Origin: Gordonia jinhuaensis
GTDB lineage: Bacteria > Actinomycetota > Actinomycetes > Mycobacteriales > Mycobacteriaceae
Length of the DNA stretch: 64,000 bases
Reading direction: 5' to 3'
Assembly (NCBI RefSeq): GCF_014639795.1
Contig: NZ_BMGC01000016.1
Location: 24,256 to 88,255 of the forward strand
Under the pieces are notes generated by a model, which was not told where the DNA came from, ran no database searches, and saw only the letters and a list, made by a program, of their open reading frames with translations. Shown here in pieces: positions 54,856-64,000 of the stretch. The translations under genes and the position numbers were made by a program. Position 1 is the first letter of the stretch; every line of letters starts with the position of its first letter.

Positions 54856-55611
54856 TCACTCCTGTGACAACGCCTGTTCGGCGGCCTTTGCCACTGACAC
54901 GCGCATGAATGGCCCGTGGCCGGGGAGGAGCAAATCGGAGTCCAGATGCGTGAAGCCGATCAGCGCCTGGGCTGCCTCGGCCCGGTCGTGGTCGAATCCC
55001 CGCGGAATCCGTTGTGGCCCTGTCATTCCAGAGACGCGATGGCCGGTGATCAATGCATCGCCGGATACGAGTCCGCGACCGTCGGCGACCAGGAATGCGG
55101 CATGTCCACTCGTGTGACCGTGGCTGGGCACGAGCACCGGCCGGCCGGGAAGATCCAGCGGCACGCCCGCTGCAACACCCTGCGCGTCGTCCACGCCCGC
55201 GCGGCTCAGCACTCCCAGCGGCAGTACCTCCACGAGCCACGAGATGGCGCGAGGGCGGTAGGCCATGCGCGCGATGTCGAGCGGACCGGCTTGCTCAAGG
55301 CGCTTTCGGCGGGCGTGTGCTACCTCGATCTCGTCGGTGTACACCGGGAAGCCGTACCGCCCAGCGAGTTTCGCCAGCCCGCCGATGTGGTCGACGTGCG
55401 CATGGGTCAACAGTCCGGCGACCACGGCTTCGGGTGTGCCGCCGATCATTCGGATCGAATCGACCACCAGATCGGCATGACCCGGGTATCCGGCGTCGAT
55501 GAGCGTGATGCCGTCATCATCGCGCAACAGCGTCCAGTTCACATGGTCGGTGTACACGTGGTGCACTTCAGATCCGCGCCCGACGTCGATGGACTCGATG
55601 GTGAGTTTCAT
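54856..55611 (-). CDS. MBL-fold metallo-hydrolase
   Basis: A 251-residue metallo-beta-lactamase-fold hydrolase. The zinc ligands are in HAHVDH (residues 70-75), with later SHGHTSGH, SGDALI and a final LPGHGP. Members include glyoxalase II-like, lactonase and other hydrolases; the substrate is not evident. ATG 55611 starts MKLTIESI. It follows aftA by only 30 bases on the same strand, so it may be transcribed with the dprE1-dprE2-aftA unit, though it is not part of arabinan synthesis in known bacteria. Confidence 0.85.
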   Translation of the reverse strand: MKLTIESIDVGRGSEVHHVYTDHVNWTLLRDDDGITLIDAGYPGHADLVVDSIRMIGGTPEAVVAGLLTHAHVDHIGGLAKLAGRYGFPVYTDEIEVAHARRKRLEQAGPLDIARMAYRPRAISWLVEVLPLGVLSRAGVDDAQGVAAGVPLDLPGRPVLVPSHGHTSGHAAFLVADGRGLVSGDALITGHRVSGMTGPQRIPRGFDHDRAEAAQALIGFTHLDSDLLLPGHGPFMRVSVAKAAEQALSQE

Positions 55612-55641
55612 TCCAGTGACCCACTTTCACGTTCACAACCC

Positions 55642-57585
55642 TCAAGCCGGGGTCAGGAAGCGCTCGCCGGTACGGACCACCACGACGAACGGCCCCACCT
55701 CGGTGACGGTGAAGCGAGGATCGGTGAAGAGGTCGGCAGGGAAAGTCACCGTGTACCGCTGCACATTCGGGTCGTTCGGGTACACATCGCGGGCCAGGCG
55801 CAGCGTGTAGCCATCCGCCGAGTACCGGAACAGGAAGACATTGGGAGCCTCCCACGCCGAGTGGTTCAGCTGGTCGATGAGATCGTCGGGAGTTGTTGCG
55901 TGCGACCATTTCTCGATCGCCTCGGCGCGTTTGTCAAACTGGGCCAACGGATTCGCATAATGCGATGTCAGGCACTGGAAACCCCAGTACGGATAGATCG
56001 ACAGGAAACCGTAGTCGGCGGTGAGCACCACCGACCGGTTGGCCGGTGCATGAGTCTGCTCACGAATGGTCTTGTCGATCTGACCGAAGTACGACTCCGC
56101 GCTCGGTGGGCGCTTGTCGGCGCGGACGCCGTTGCCGTCGGTGTCGGTGTAGGCGATGGAGATCTCCGAGGACAGACTCGACGGGATCGACTGCGAGACA
56201 GCGATCGCCAGTGCGATCCCCACCACGGCGATCGCAGTACGAATGTCACCGAACCGGCCGACCAGTGCCACCGCGAGCTCGGTGACTCCGAAGATGCCCG
56301 CAGCGGCGAGAACCACTGCCAGCACCGGCTCCAGGCGGAAGGCCAGCAATGTCGACCCGGCGGCGGTAGCCGCCATCGACAGCAGACAGAACAGGTAGAC
56401 CGTCACCACGGCGATGCCCAGCGCGGTGGCCACGGTGCGGCGTCCGAATCTCAGCAGGATCCAGATGAACCCGACCATGCACAGCAACCCGACCAGCGAC
56501 CAGTGCAGCATCGGGAACGGAAGAACCGACCCCGACGACGGAAGGTAGTGTTCGGCTGTCCCGCCGCCCGATGGCGCACCGCTGAGCTTCTTCGCCAGAT
56601 ATGGAGCCCACACGATCAGCGCGACCAGTCCCGCGATCACCGCGATCACCACCAGCCGCCCGACTAGTCGCAGCAGGTCGCGGAATCGCCGCGCGCGCAC
56701 TGCCGCACGATGCGCCGACGGGTCGGCCGCGCGCCGCCACGCGAGTACCGCCAACCACAGCGTCATCAGTACGGCGGTGAGTGCGTAGTACCCGGTGAAC
56801 AACGTGTAGAACGTCGCGCTGAGACCGATGAACAGCCCCGATGCGAGAATGCCCGCGCGACTGCCACTGCGCAGCGCGTGGAAGATCACCACGAGCATCG
56901 GGGTGCCGATCATGATCAGCACCGCGCCGTAGGGTTCCGGCGAGGCGTAGATGAGGGTGACCGCAGTGGTGGCCAGGCTGACCGCGATCGCGCGGTCGGT
57001 GCGGATCATGCGTGTCCACAACACCATCGACACCGCAGCGGCCACCGCGATCGAGATGATCGCCCAGGGTTTGAAGGCCTCCCAGCCGGCCTGACCAGCC
57101 ACCGAGGCATACCGACCGCCCAACCAGAACCAGCCGGCCGGGTAGTAGGGCGGCAGACCCACGTAGGTCATGTCGGCCAGATGGGGCGAATCGGTGAGGC
57201 GCGTGAGGTATTCGGTGCGGAACTGCTGGTCGACGGAGATGCCGAACAGGTAGAGCTTGGTGGCGCCCAGCGGCATGGCCAGTGTGACCGTCGCGAATCC
57301 GGCGATGCCGATCCACGACAGCGGTTTCACCGCCCACCGCCACCAGCCGCGGCGGTCGCAGACGACCGCGATCACCAGGATGGCTATCGAGATGCACTGT
57401 CCGGTGGTGGTCAGCGCCGAATCGACGTTGGAGGAGTTGAACGCCGGCCAGTCGACTGCGGCGATCGCCTTGAGTCCCACCGCCGCGACCACCAGTGCGA
57501 TGACCGCCGCACCGATGAGTTCTGAGACGGTGACCGCATGACGACCGGCGATCAGATGGCCACCGACGCGATGCTCACGCCGCAC
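55642..57585 (-). CDS. aftA: Galactan 5-O-arabinofuranosyltransferase AftA
   Basis: A 647-residue GT-C membrane enzyme that puts the first arabinofuranose on the galactan chain, priming arabinan growth. Many helices (about 17-480) are followed by a soluble domain of about 170 residues ending VVVRTGERFLTPA. The first large loop has SVDQQFRTEYLTRLTDSPHLAD and GLPPYYPAGWFW, hallmarks of AftA. Length matches the mycobacterial enzyme (about 643). It uses the decaprenyl-phospho-arabinose made by the two genes upstream. The GTG start at 57585 lacks a strong ribosome site. In M. tuberculosis embC follows directly; here embC is about 9.4 kb away. Confidence 0.93.
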   Translation of the reverse strand: MRREHRVGGHLIAGRHAVTVSELIGAAVIALVVAAVGLKAIAAVDWPAFNSSNVDSALTTTGQCISIAILVIAVVCDRRGWWRWAVKPLSWIGIAGFATVTLAMPLGATKLYLFGISVDQQFRTEYLTRLTDSPHLADMTYVGLPPYYPAGWFWLGGRYASVAGQAGWEAFKPWAIISIAVAAAVSMVLWTRMIRTDRAIAVSLATTAVTLIYASPEPYGAVLIMIGTPMLVVIFHALRSGSRAGILASGLFIGLSATFYTLFTGYYALTAVLMTLWLAVLAWRRAADPSAHRAAVRARRFRDLLRLVGRLVVIAVIAGLVALIVWAPYLAKKLSGAPSGGGTAEHYLPSSGSVLPFPMLHWSLVGLLCMVGFIWILLRFGRRTVATALGIAVVTVYLFCLLSMAATAAGSTLLAFRLEPVLAVVLAAAGIFGVTELAVALVGRFGDIRTAIAVVGIALAIAVSQSIPSSLSSEISIAYTDTDGNGVRADKRPPSAESYFGQIDKTIREQTHAPANRSVVLTADYGFLSIYPYWGFQCLTSHYANPLAQFDKRAEAIEKWSHATTPDDLIDQLNHSAWEAPNVFLFRYSADGYTLRLARDVYPNDPNVQRYTVTFPADLFTDPRFTVTEVGPFVVVVRTGERFLTPA

Positions 57586-57666
57586 GTCCCACTCCCGTCA
57601 CTCACCCCCGGGCCGGCCCAGGCGGCCCCTTGTCCGAGGTGACGCGATCGTCACCCCGGCGTGTTC

Positions 57667-58428
57667 TCAGATGGGCAGCTTACGGAAGATCTTGCGCGGG
57701 ATGTGACGCAGTACCGCCATCACCAGACGGAACTGGGCAGGGACCCAGATGATCTCCTTGCCCTTGACCACACCGTCATAGACCGCGGCGCCCACGTCTT
57801 CCTTGTTGACGGTCATCGGCGCTTCCTTCACACCGGCCGACAGGCGGGTACGCACCTGACCGGGGCGCACCACCAGAACGCGCACGCCGTCGTCGTGGCA
57901 GGCCTCGCCGAGTCCGAGATAGAAGCCATCGAGCCCGGCCTTGGTGGAGCCATAGAGGAAGTTCGAGCGGCGAACCCGCTCGCCGGCAGCCGAACTCATC
58001 GCGACGATCTGGCCGTGCCCCTGCGCGCGCATCTTGTCGCCGAGCAGCACGCCCACCGACACCGCCGCGGTGTAGTTGATGGTCACCTCGGTGACCGCCT
58101 TGGGCTGGTCCTGCCACACGGTCTCGTCGTCGAATTGCACACCCGCGGCCACGATCGCGAGGTCCACATCTCCCTTGGCGAAGGCCTTCTCGATCATCGC
58201 CGGATGGGTCTCGGGCTTGAGCGCGTCGTAGTCGATGCGTTCGGCCGAGGAGGCACCGGCCGCGAGCATCTTCTCCACCGCGGCGTCGCCCACCGGGTCA
58301 CCGGGAACGGTCGCGAGGATCACGTGTGCGGGGCCCTTCTTGAGGAACTCCTCGCAGATCGCCAGACCGATCTCGGAACTGCCGCCGAGCAGCAGGATGG
58401 ACTGAGGTGAGCCAACGGCATTGAACAT
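57667..58428 (-). CDS. dprE2: DprE2, decaprenylphospho-2-keto-arabinose reductase
   Basis: A 253-residue short-chain dehydrogenase. With DprE1 it epimerises decaprenylphospho-ribose to decaprenylphospho-arabinose, the only arabinose donor of these bacteria; DprE2 does the NADH-dependent reduction. The cofactor motif is [13 protein letters not shown] and the catalytic YxxxK is in YGSTKAG. The length matches the mycobacterial enzyme (254). It lies 81 bases after dprE1. Confidence 0.94.
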   Translation of the reverse strand: MFNAVGSPQSILLLGGSSEIGLAICEEFLKKGPAHVILATVPGDPVGDAAVEKMLAAGASSAERIDYDALKPETHPAMIEKAFAKGDVDLAIVAAGVQFDDETVWQDQPKAVTEVTINYTAAVSVGVLLGDKMRAQGHGQIVAMSSAAGERVRRSNFLYGSTKAGLDGFYLGLGEACHDDGVRVLVVRPGQVRTRLSAGVKEAPMTVNKEDVGAAVYDGVVKGKEIIWVPAQFRLVMAVLRHIPRKIFRKLPI

Positions 58429-58509
58429 CGGTACGGTTCTTCCTTCTTCTTCGCGGTACGCCCGCGGGCGGGGAGGTCTGTCTGTCGGGAACGCCAGATC
58501 TGAACGAGC

Positions 58510-59931
58510 TCAGAGCAGTTCGAGTCGGCGACCCATGTCGGAGATGAAGACGTTGTTCGGGTCGATCGAGCGACGGGTGGCGATCCAGTCGTTGATCTTC
58601 GGGTACATCTGGTGGAAGTGCTCGGCGGAGGTGCGCGCATCCTTGGCGGTGTAGAGGCGTCCGCCCATCTCCATGATCCGCAGGTCCATCTCGTTGAGGA
58701 ACTCCGCGAGACCCGGGCGCAGCGGGAAGTCCAGGCACACATTCCAACCCGTGTGCGGGAAGCTCATCGGCGCCTTGTTGCCCTCACCGAACAGCTTGAT
58801 GACGTTGAGGAAGCTGATGTGTCCCGACGCCTGGATGTCGGTGATGATCTTCTTGAACTCGTCCTCGTTGCCCACCGGCACGATGAACTGGTACTGGGTG
58901 AATCCGCCACCGCGACCATAGGCGTTGTTCCAGTTCCCGATCAGATCGAGCGGGTGATAGAACTGCGGCAGGCTCTCGATCACGCCGCGCTTGTTGGAGC
59001 CCATCTTGTAGTAGAGCTCGCCGATCAGCGTGAAGTCGAACTTGTTGTCCAGACCGCGCGGGAAAATGTTCGGCAGTGTGATGAGCGGCTTCGGGTCGAA
59101 CTTCAGCGGCTCTTTCTTCAACTTGGCGGGCAACTCGTCGTAGGTGGCGAGGTTGCCGCGGCTGAACGAACCACGCCCGAGCTTGGGGGGACCGCTGATG
59201 GTGTCGAACCAGCCCGAGGCGTATTCGAAACCGTCCTCGTAGCGCTGGTTGAGGTGCAGATCGATGGTCTCGTCGAGATTGTTCGTGGTGAACGTGTCGG
59301 CAAGGAAGTAGGCGGACTCGGTGCGCTTGAGTGCGATCTTGGCGCGCAGCACGATGCCGGTCATGCCGATACCGGCGACGGTCGACCAGAACAGGGTGCC
59401 GTCGGGATCGTCGGCGCTGCCCTCGGGCTTCAGTGTCAGTACCCGGCCGTCAGCCACGAGCAGCGTCATCTCGACCACGTGATTGCCGAAGCTGCCCTGG
59501 CTGTGGTGGTTCTTGCCGTGGATGTCGTGGGCGATGGCGCCGCCGATGGTCACCTGGCGGGTACCCGGCATCACCGGGACCCAGAACCCGCTCGGCACGA
59601 CGACCTTCATCAGGTGATCGATCGACACGCCGGCGTCGACCTCGATGATCCCGGTCTCCTCGTCGAAGGAGTGGATCTTGTTCACCAGCGTCATGTCGAC
59701 GGTGAGACCGCCGGAGTTCTGACCCGACTCGTTGTACGAGCGGCCCAGACCGCGCGCGATGATCCCGCGACGCAGGTAGTCGGGCTTGTCGGCGTTGGCA
59801 TCGGCAACGGCGGCAACGGCCTTCGCGATGACCTCGACGTCGGGCGTCTCGAGCACATGGCCATCGGTGGGCGTGGTGCGGTTCCAGCCTTCGAGGTGGC
59901 GGACTTCGATGGGCAGATCGGTGGTAGACAT
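58510..59931 (-). CDS. dprE1: DprE1, decaprenylphospho-ribose 2-oxidase
   Basis: A 473-residue FAD oxidase that converts decaprenylphospho-ribose to the 2-keto intermediate. The FAD-binding part includes [19 protein letters not shown] and [11 protein letters not shown]; the active-site Cys399 lies in GWNVCLDF, matching Cys387 of the tuberculosis enzyme, the residue attacked by benzothiazinones. The C-terminal [15 protein letters not shown] and RRLELL are conserved. I chose ATG 59931 ([10 protein letters not shown]) because the family begins there; longer frames to 60006 add residues with no homology. Confidence 0.95.
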   Translation of the reverse strand: MSTTDLPIEVRHLEGWNRTTPTDGHVLETPDVEVIAKAVAAVADANADKPDYLRRGIIARGLGRSYNESGQNSGGLTVDMTLVNKIHSFDEETGIIEVDAGVSIDHLMKVVVPSGFWVPVMPGTRQVTIGGAIAHDIHGKNHHSQGSFGNHVVEMTLLVADGRVLTLKPEGSADDPDGTLFWSTVAGIGMTGIVLRAKIALKRTESAYFLADTFTTNNLDETIDLHLNQRYEDGFEYASGWFDTISGPPKLGRGSFSRGNLATYDELPAKLKKEPLKFDPKPLITLPNIFPRGLDNKFDFTLIGELYYKMGSNKRGVIESLPQFYHPLDLIGNWNNAYGRGGGFTQYQFIVPVGNEDEFKKIITDIQASGHISFLNVIKLFGEGNKAPMSFPHTGWNVCLDFPLRPGLAEFLNEMDLRIMEMGGRLYTAKDARTSAEHFHQMYPKINDWIATRRSIDPNNVFISDMGRRLELL

Positions 59932-60055
59932 CGCGGACAAGACTACTCGGTGTGCTCCGATGCCCGATCGGAGTCCGGACCCGGTGTTCGCGGACGCGGG
60001 CCCCACCCATACCTGTTGTGCGCCTCGTCACGTATGCGCGGGTAAAACAATGGTC

Positions 60056-60850
60056 ATGACTGCTCAGAATGTCTTCATCACCGGCGCAGCGGCGGGAATC
60101 GGCCGCGCCACCGCACTGTCTCTGTCGAAACTCGGCTACACAGTCGGTGCCTTCGACATCGACGAGGCGGGTCTGACGTCGCTCGCCGAGGAGATCGAAA
60201 GGTCCGGCGGAAAAGTGCGAACCGGCCATCTCGACGTGCGTGATGCCGACGAATTCGCCACGCGGGTGACCGAATTCGCCGAGGCCGACGGCGGGAAGCT
60301 CAACGTGCTGATCAACAACGCCGGCGTGCTCGAGAGCGGACCGTTCGAGGACATCGACGTGGCCAAACACCATCGCGAGATCGACATCAACACCAAGGGT
60401 GTGGTCAACGGGTGTCACGCCGCATTCCCGTATCTGCGGGCCACGAAGGGGGCGACGGTGGTGAACCTGGCGTCGGCGTCGGCGATCTACGGCCAGGCCG
60501 ACCTCGCCAACTACTCGGCCACCAAGTTCTTCGTCCGCGGTCTCACCGAGGCCCTCAACATCGAATGGGCCGACCGCGACATCCGGGTGGTCGCGATCTG
60601 GCCGCTGTTCGTGCAGTCGGCGATGACCGCGACGCTCAAGACCGGCACCACCGATTCGCTCGGGATCAACCTCGGGCCGCAAGATGTCGCCGACGTGATC
60701 GTGACTGCGGTCCGACCAGGCGTGGTGAACAAGGCCGTCAATCAGGTGCACTACACCGTGGGACGTGACACCGCGGTCCTGGCCGCCGGCTCACGCTTCT
60801 CACCGGTCTGGCTCACGCGGCTGGTCAACAAGCGTCTGGCACATCACTGA
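60056..60850 (+). CDS. Short-chain dehydrogenase/reductase of unknown substrate
   Basis: A 264-residue classical SDR. The dinucleotide motif is FITGAAAGIGRATA, the NNAG motif is NVLINNAGVL and the catalytic YxxxK is YSATKFF. It is divergent from dprE1 and lies 32 bases before gtrA. ATG 60056 or the ATG two codons earlier (60050) may be used. A position beside dprE1 and gtrA suggests an envelope-lipid or sugar role, but sequence does not show it. Confidence 0.82.
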   Translation: MTAQNVFITGAAAGIGRATALSLSKLGYTVGAFDIDEAGLTSLAEEIERSGGKVRTGHLDVRDADEFATRVTEFAEADGGKLNVLINNAGVLESGPFEDIDVAKHHREIDINTKGVVNGCHAAFPYLRATKGATVVNLASASAIYGQADLANYSATKFFVRGLTEALNIEWADRDIRVVAIWPLFVQSAMTATLKTGTTDSLGINLGPQDVADVIVTAVRPGVVNKAVNQVHYTVGRDTAVLAAGSRFSPVWLTRLVNKRLAHH

Positions 60851-60882
60851 CCCTGGTGGGACGTCCTCTACGCTGGTCGCTT

Positions 60883-61380
60883 GTGTCCGAAGAGCAGCAG
60901 CACCAGCCGGAATCGCCGCATGAGGAGTTCGAGTCGCCGCATGCGCCGATGCCGATCGAGCTGCCACTCGACGACCAGGAAGCCTCGACCAACGTCGATC
61001 TGAAGACCCAGATCATCCGGTTCATCGTCACCGGTGTCGGTTCGGGTGTCCTCGACTTCGGGCTGACTCTGATACTGCAGTACGGCGTCGGCGCACCGGA
61101 GTGGCTGGCCAAGACCTGCGGCTGGATCCTGGGGACCACGGCGGCCTACCTGGTCAACCGGCGGTGGACCTTCCGTGCGACACCCAGCGCCAGGCGGTTC
61201 ATCGCGGTGGCCTTGCTCTACTTGTGCACCTTCGGGATCCAGGTCGGCATTTACTCCGGGCTCGCACAGGTGTGGCCGGAGCGGCCGATCTACAGTCTCT
61301 TCGCCTATGTGATCGCGCAGGGCACCGCGACGGTGATCAATTTCGTGGTCCAGCGCATGGTGATCTTCAAGATCGAGTGA
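60883..61380 (+). CDS. GtrA-family membrane protein, likely arabinose-lipid translocation partner
   Basis: A 165-residue protein with four membrane helices and the GtrA signature (GVLDFGLTLIL, AAYLVNRRWTFRA). GtrA-like proteins help translocate undecaprenyl- or decaprenyl-linked sugars. The tuberculosis homologue Rv3789 adjoins dprE1 and has been tied to decaprenyl-phospho-arabinose transfer or recruitment. The first 50 residues here are an acidic cytoplasmic extension not found in the 121-residue tuberculosis protein. GTG 60883 is the start I used. Confidence 0.83.
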   Translation: MSEEQQHQPESPHEEFESPHAPMPIELPLDDQEASTNVDLKTQIIRFIVTGVGSGVLDFGLTLILQYGVGAPEWLAKTCGWILGTTAAYLVNRRWTFRATPSARRFIAVALLYLCTFGIQVGIYSGLAQVWPERPIYSLFAYVIAQGTATVINFVVQRMVIFKIE

Positions 61381-61511
61381 GTGCATCGGTAAGGAACGGT
61401 CAAGCAAACCGTAAGAACCAGTCAAAAAGACATAAGACCAGCGTATGACCGGTTTATTCGGTCTGGGATCGGTGTGGGATCGCACCGCGTGGACGGGTAG
61501 CTTGGCTGTCG

Positions 61512-63416
61512 ATGACTACCGCAGCAGTGCATGTGTCCAGTCCTGTCGCCGCGTCCCACAACGACGCCGCCGACAGCCACTCGACATTGGTGCAGCGCAC
61601 CTTTTTCACCGGACCCGACGCTCGTGTGGCCGACGGCCTGTACGTCGAGGTCGACCGGGAGCGCAGTGACCGCACTCGGACACGACTCGTGTTGGCGCCG
61701 GGTGCATGCGCGAGCACAAACACCTATTTCGGGCGTTTCGCCGCGTCGTTCTGGCAGCGTTATGCCGAGTTGGCGTCGGTGCGGCTGGAATTCGACCATC
61801 AGATTTCGCCGCAGCCCGATGCGGTGGCGGGCCCGGCTCTGCGCGTCGAGCTGTGGGCGTCAGATCCCAGTGGTCGGCAACGTCCGCTCGGGACCACCGA
61901 GTTCGCAAACACCGGCCACGCCTCGTTGGACATCGCGATCGACCGGTTCGTCGACGGCGGCGCGGTGTGGTTCGACCTGGTCGCTCTCGGTGCCACGGTC
62001 AGCGTCTCCGATGTGCGGTGGAGTATCCCTACGCCGGAGCGCAATCGTCAGGCGGCGGTGGTGGTGTGCACCCACAACCGGCCCGAGGACTGCATCGACA
62101 CCGTCACCGCACTGGCTTCCGACGAGGTGGCGATGGCGTCGATCGCCTCGATCCACATTGTCGACCAGGGTGATCAGCGAGTGGCCGACAGGGAGCGCTT
62201 CGCCGCGATGGCAGACCTGCTCGGCGACAAGCTGATCTACCTCACCCAGCCCAACCTTGGCGGTGCAGGTGGATTCAACAGAGGTATCTACGAGTTGTCG
62301 CCGGGCGGGACCACCGAACTCGACATCATCGTGATGGATGACGACATCCTCTGCGAGCCCGAATCGGTGCTGCGGATGACGTCATTCGCCAACGCCTCGA
62401 TGGCGCCGGTGCTGGTGGGCGCGCAGATGTTGTTGCTCTCGGAGACCTCCCGCTTGCATATGGGCGCTGAGTGGGAGGTGCTCGACAAGATCAAGGCTGG
62501 TGAACCCACCGCATATGCGAGCAACGGACTGAACCTGCTCGAGAACCACCTCGACGGTCGCTCTGATGCCGGCTGGAACGGCTGGTGGTCATGTCTGCTG
62601 CCGGCCGAGGCCGTGAATGCGATGAGCCTGTCGCTGCCACTGTTCTTCCAATGGGATGACATCGAATTCGGTATCCGCGCACGCCATTCCGGCTTCCCGA
62701 CCGTCACGCTGCCGAATGCCGGTGTGTGGCATGCGGATTTCCATCTCAAGGACTACGACGACTGGTCGCGGTACTTCAGCTGGCGTAACGGCATGATCGT
62801 CTCGGCAATCCACGGCCGGTTCGACGGCACCACCATCGCCAAGACCGTCGCCGACGAGATCGGCTCACACATCGCCGCGATGCAATACGGCCTGGCGCAG
62901 ACCCTGATGCTGGCAGTGAGCGACTTCCTCGCAGGCCCTTCGGTTCTCGACGACGGCGGCCAGTCGAAATTGGGCGAGTTGAAGAAGCTTCGCGCCGACT
63001 ATCCCGAGACGCTGATACGTCCGGCGTCTGAGGTTGGTGCTCAGGCCGACAACAACACCCGGATCGCGCTGAAGGGACCCGAACCCGACGAGTCGAAGGT
63101 CCGGCTGGTTCTCGCCAAGCGTCTGGCGAAACAGATTGCCGGACAGCTCAATCGGGCACCGGTGTCGATTCCGGCCGACTCGGCGCAGTGGTGGCATGTC
63201 TCGCAGTTCGACAATGCGATCGTCACCGACGCCTCCCAGCGCGGTGTGCGCGTGCGCCGACGTGATCGCGACACCGTGGTGCGCCAGAGCCGAGAGCTCG
63301 CAGCTCTGTGCTTGCGGATCCGCTCCGAAGCGCCGGAGATCCAGCGCACCTGGCGAGAAGCCATGCCGCAGTTGACCAGTCGGGAGAACTGGAAGCGGTT
63401 GTTCGACGGGGAGTGA
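61512..63416 (+). CDS. glfT2: Galactofuranosyltransferase GlfT2
   Basis: A 634-residue GT-A glycosyltransferase that polymerises galactofuranose, with alternating beta-1,5 and beta-1,6 bonds, onto the decaprenyl-linked acceptor. It has the N-terminal beta-sandwich, the VVVCTHNRPEDC start of the catalytic fold (183-194), metal-binding DDD (276-278), the WDD pair (381-383) and the metal-binding His residues in VWHADFHLKDYDDW (406-418). The length equals tuberculosis GlfT2 (637), while GlfT1 is much shorter. ATG 61512 opens the frame; the 131 bases upstream are A-rich around 61395-61440 and probably hold its promoter. Confidence 0.95.
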   Translation: MTTAAVHVSSPVAASHNDAADSHSTLVQRTFFTGPDARVADGLYVEVDRERSDRTRTRLVLAPGACASTNTYFGRFAASFWQRYAELASVRLEFDHQISPQPDAVAGPALRVELWASDPSGRQRPLGTTEFANTGHASLDIAIDRFVDGGAVWFDLVALGATVSVSDVRWSIPTPERNRQAAVVVCTHNRPEDCIDTVTALASDEVAMASIASIHIVDQGDQRVADRERFAAMADLLGDKLIYLTQPNLGGAGGFNRGIYELSPGGTTELDIIVMDDDILCEPESVLRMTSFANASMAPVLVGAQMLLLSETSRLHMGAEWEVLDKIKAGEPTAYASNGLNLLENHLDGRSDAGWNGWWSCLLPAEAVNAMSLSLPLFFQWDDIEFGIRARHSGFPTVTLPNAGVWHADFHLKDYDDWSRYFSWRNGMIVSAIHGRFDGTTIAKTVADEIGSHIAAMQYGLAQTLMLAVSDFLAGPSVLDDGGQSKLGELKKLRADYPETLIRPASEVGAQADNNTRIALKGPEPDESKVRLVLAKRLAKQIAGQLNRAPVSIPADSAQWWHVSQFDNAIVTDASQRGVRVRRRDRDTVVRQSRELAALCLRIRSEAPEIQRTWREAMPQLTSRENWKRLFDGE

Positions 63417-63433
63417 GGGGTGGTACGGGCTGA

Positions 63434-63961
63434 TCAGAACCAGCGCGTGAATGCCGGATACTCAGCGACCGATGGATCGATTGTGTTGGGCGGGAATTGC
63501 CCCGTCGGCGCATTGACCAGCAGTGACGCCAGTCCACCGCGGTCATAGAGCCAGAAGCCGCCCAAGTCGGTGTAGATCGCCGGCCAGTCGTCGGGATCAT
63601 CGCCGATCTGGTGCCAATATCCATATGCGCCTGCCGAAGCGCCTCCCCAAGCGGTGAAGGACTCTCCGGCCAGCTGAATAGGGAATTCGTTGCCGTCGGG
63701 TTCGCACCACTGGTAGCCGATCTCGTCAACCGTCTCTTGCCATCCGGGGTCGTCGAGGATCTCGCGAAACTTCTGCGTCTCGGCATAGATGTTCATTCCC
63801 TCGGGACCGCGCGGCGTGAAGACGAATATCTCGCTGGCAAAACGACCGGGGCCGTAGCTCTGCACTATTTCCCGGTAGTCACTGGGTGGTCTGAACCGCC
63901 TCTTCCTGATTGACGGTGCGTGGAACAGGTTCTTGCGACCACAAGATGTAGGGGTGAGCAA
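63434..63961 (-). CDS. SUKH/SMI1-KNR4-like protein, probably cut at the right edge
   Basis: A minus-strand frame of 175 codons from TTG 63961 that stays open to the window end, so the real start may be outside. SYGPGRFASEIFVFTP and later YTDLGGFWLYDRGG resemble the SUKH (SMI1/KNR4) immunity fold, with a mostly acidic, small-protein character. The family often neutralises contact-dependent or polymorphic toxins; no toxin gene is in view. The N-terminal 25 residues look atypical, and the gene may be a fragment. G+C is lower than in the neighbours, hinting at acquisition. It converges on glfT2 with an 18-bp gap. Confidence 0.6.
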   Translation of the reverse strand: MLTPTSCGRKNLFHAPSIRKRRFRPPSDYREIVQSYGPGRFASEIFVFTPRGPEGMNIYAETQKFREILDDPGWQETVDEIGYQWCEPDGNEFPIQLAGESFTAWGGASAGAYGYWHQIGDDPDDWPAIYTDLGGFWLYDRGGLASLLVNAPTGQFPPNTIDPSVAEYPAFTRWF

Positions 63962-64000
63962 GATCGCGGGGTGATGGGCGGTGTCGCTGGAGGTGTAGGC

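Noticed and set aside
54916..56667. A 583-codon plus-strand frame opposite the metallo-hydrolase and aftA
   Set aside because: It crosses two genes with clear families on the other strand and has no recognisable domain.

Overview
The window looks like chromosome from a mycolic-acid actinobacterium (order Mycobacteriales), most likely Gordonia or a close relative. The G+C content is high and GTG starts are common. The gene set includes an arabinogalactan pathway (DprE1/DprE2, AftA, three Emb arabinosyltransferases, GlfT2), an ergothioneine cluster and a SigK/RskA pair. The genus is inferred from gene content and order only. I saw no rRNA, tRNA, CRISPR array or insertion sequence.

Layout. 1-5.5 kb: a copper P-type ATPase cut by the window edge, a lipoprotein, a CopD/CtaG membrane protein and a zinc-finger anti-sigma-like protein. 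5.8-10.2 kb: ergothioneine synthesis, with egtA and egtB in one uninterrupted reading frame, then egtC and egtD; egtE is absent. 10.3-20.9 kb: mixed metabolism (quinone-type oxidoreductase, aldehyde dehydrogenase, aspartate oxidase, UbiB-type kinase, threonine aldolase) around a His-rich CopB ATPase. 21.1-24.1 kb: csoR-copZ-copA. Near-identical CsoR-type operators lie upstream of csoR and upstream of copB, so both units are probably one copper regulon. 24.1-28.9 kb: an Asp23/Gls24 envelope-stress cluster (AmaP-like, DUF6286-like, DUF2273-like and four Asp23-like proteins) with a small J-domain-like protein and an ECF sigma factor. 28.9-32.2 kb: aquaporin, an unknown gene, sigK-rskA. 32.5-35.4 kb: the proton-translocating transhydrogenase pntAA-pntAB-pntB.

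35.4-35.9 kb is the only long non-coding gap. It holds a strong terminator hairpin and an unusual array of a 12-bp core repeated at a 19-bp period in both orientations. 35.9-46.3 kb: embC-embA-embB on the minus strand. 46.4-55.6 kb: a block that separates embC from its usual partner aftA: aroQ, a PAP2-family protein, a polytopic membrane protein, adhC, a YhgE/Pip-like protein, an SOS-box-preceded 13E12 HNH gene and a metallo-hydrolase. 55.6-63.4 kb: aftA, dprE2 and dprE1 on the minus strand, then a short-chain dehydrogenase, gtrA and glfT2 on the plus strand. The right edge carries a SUKH/SMI1-like gene that may be cut by the window.

How it works together. The right half supplies and polymerises the arabinogalactan core: DprE1/E2 make decaprenyl-phospho-arabinose, GtrA may help move it, GlfT2 builds the galactan, AftA primes it with arabinose and the Emb proteins extend the arabinan. 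The left half is dominated by copper export and redox or envelope stress. A recurrent oddity is short in-frame tandem duplication (15-21 bp units) in at least seven genes.
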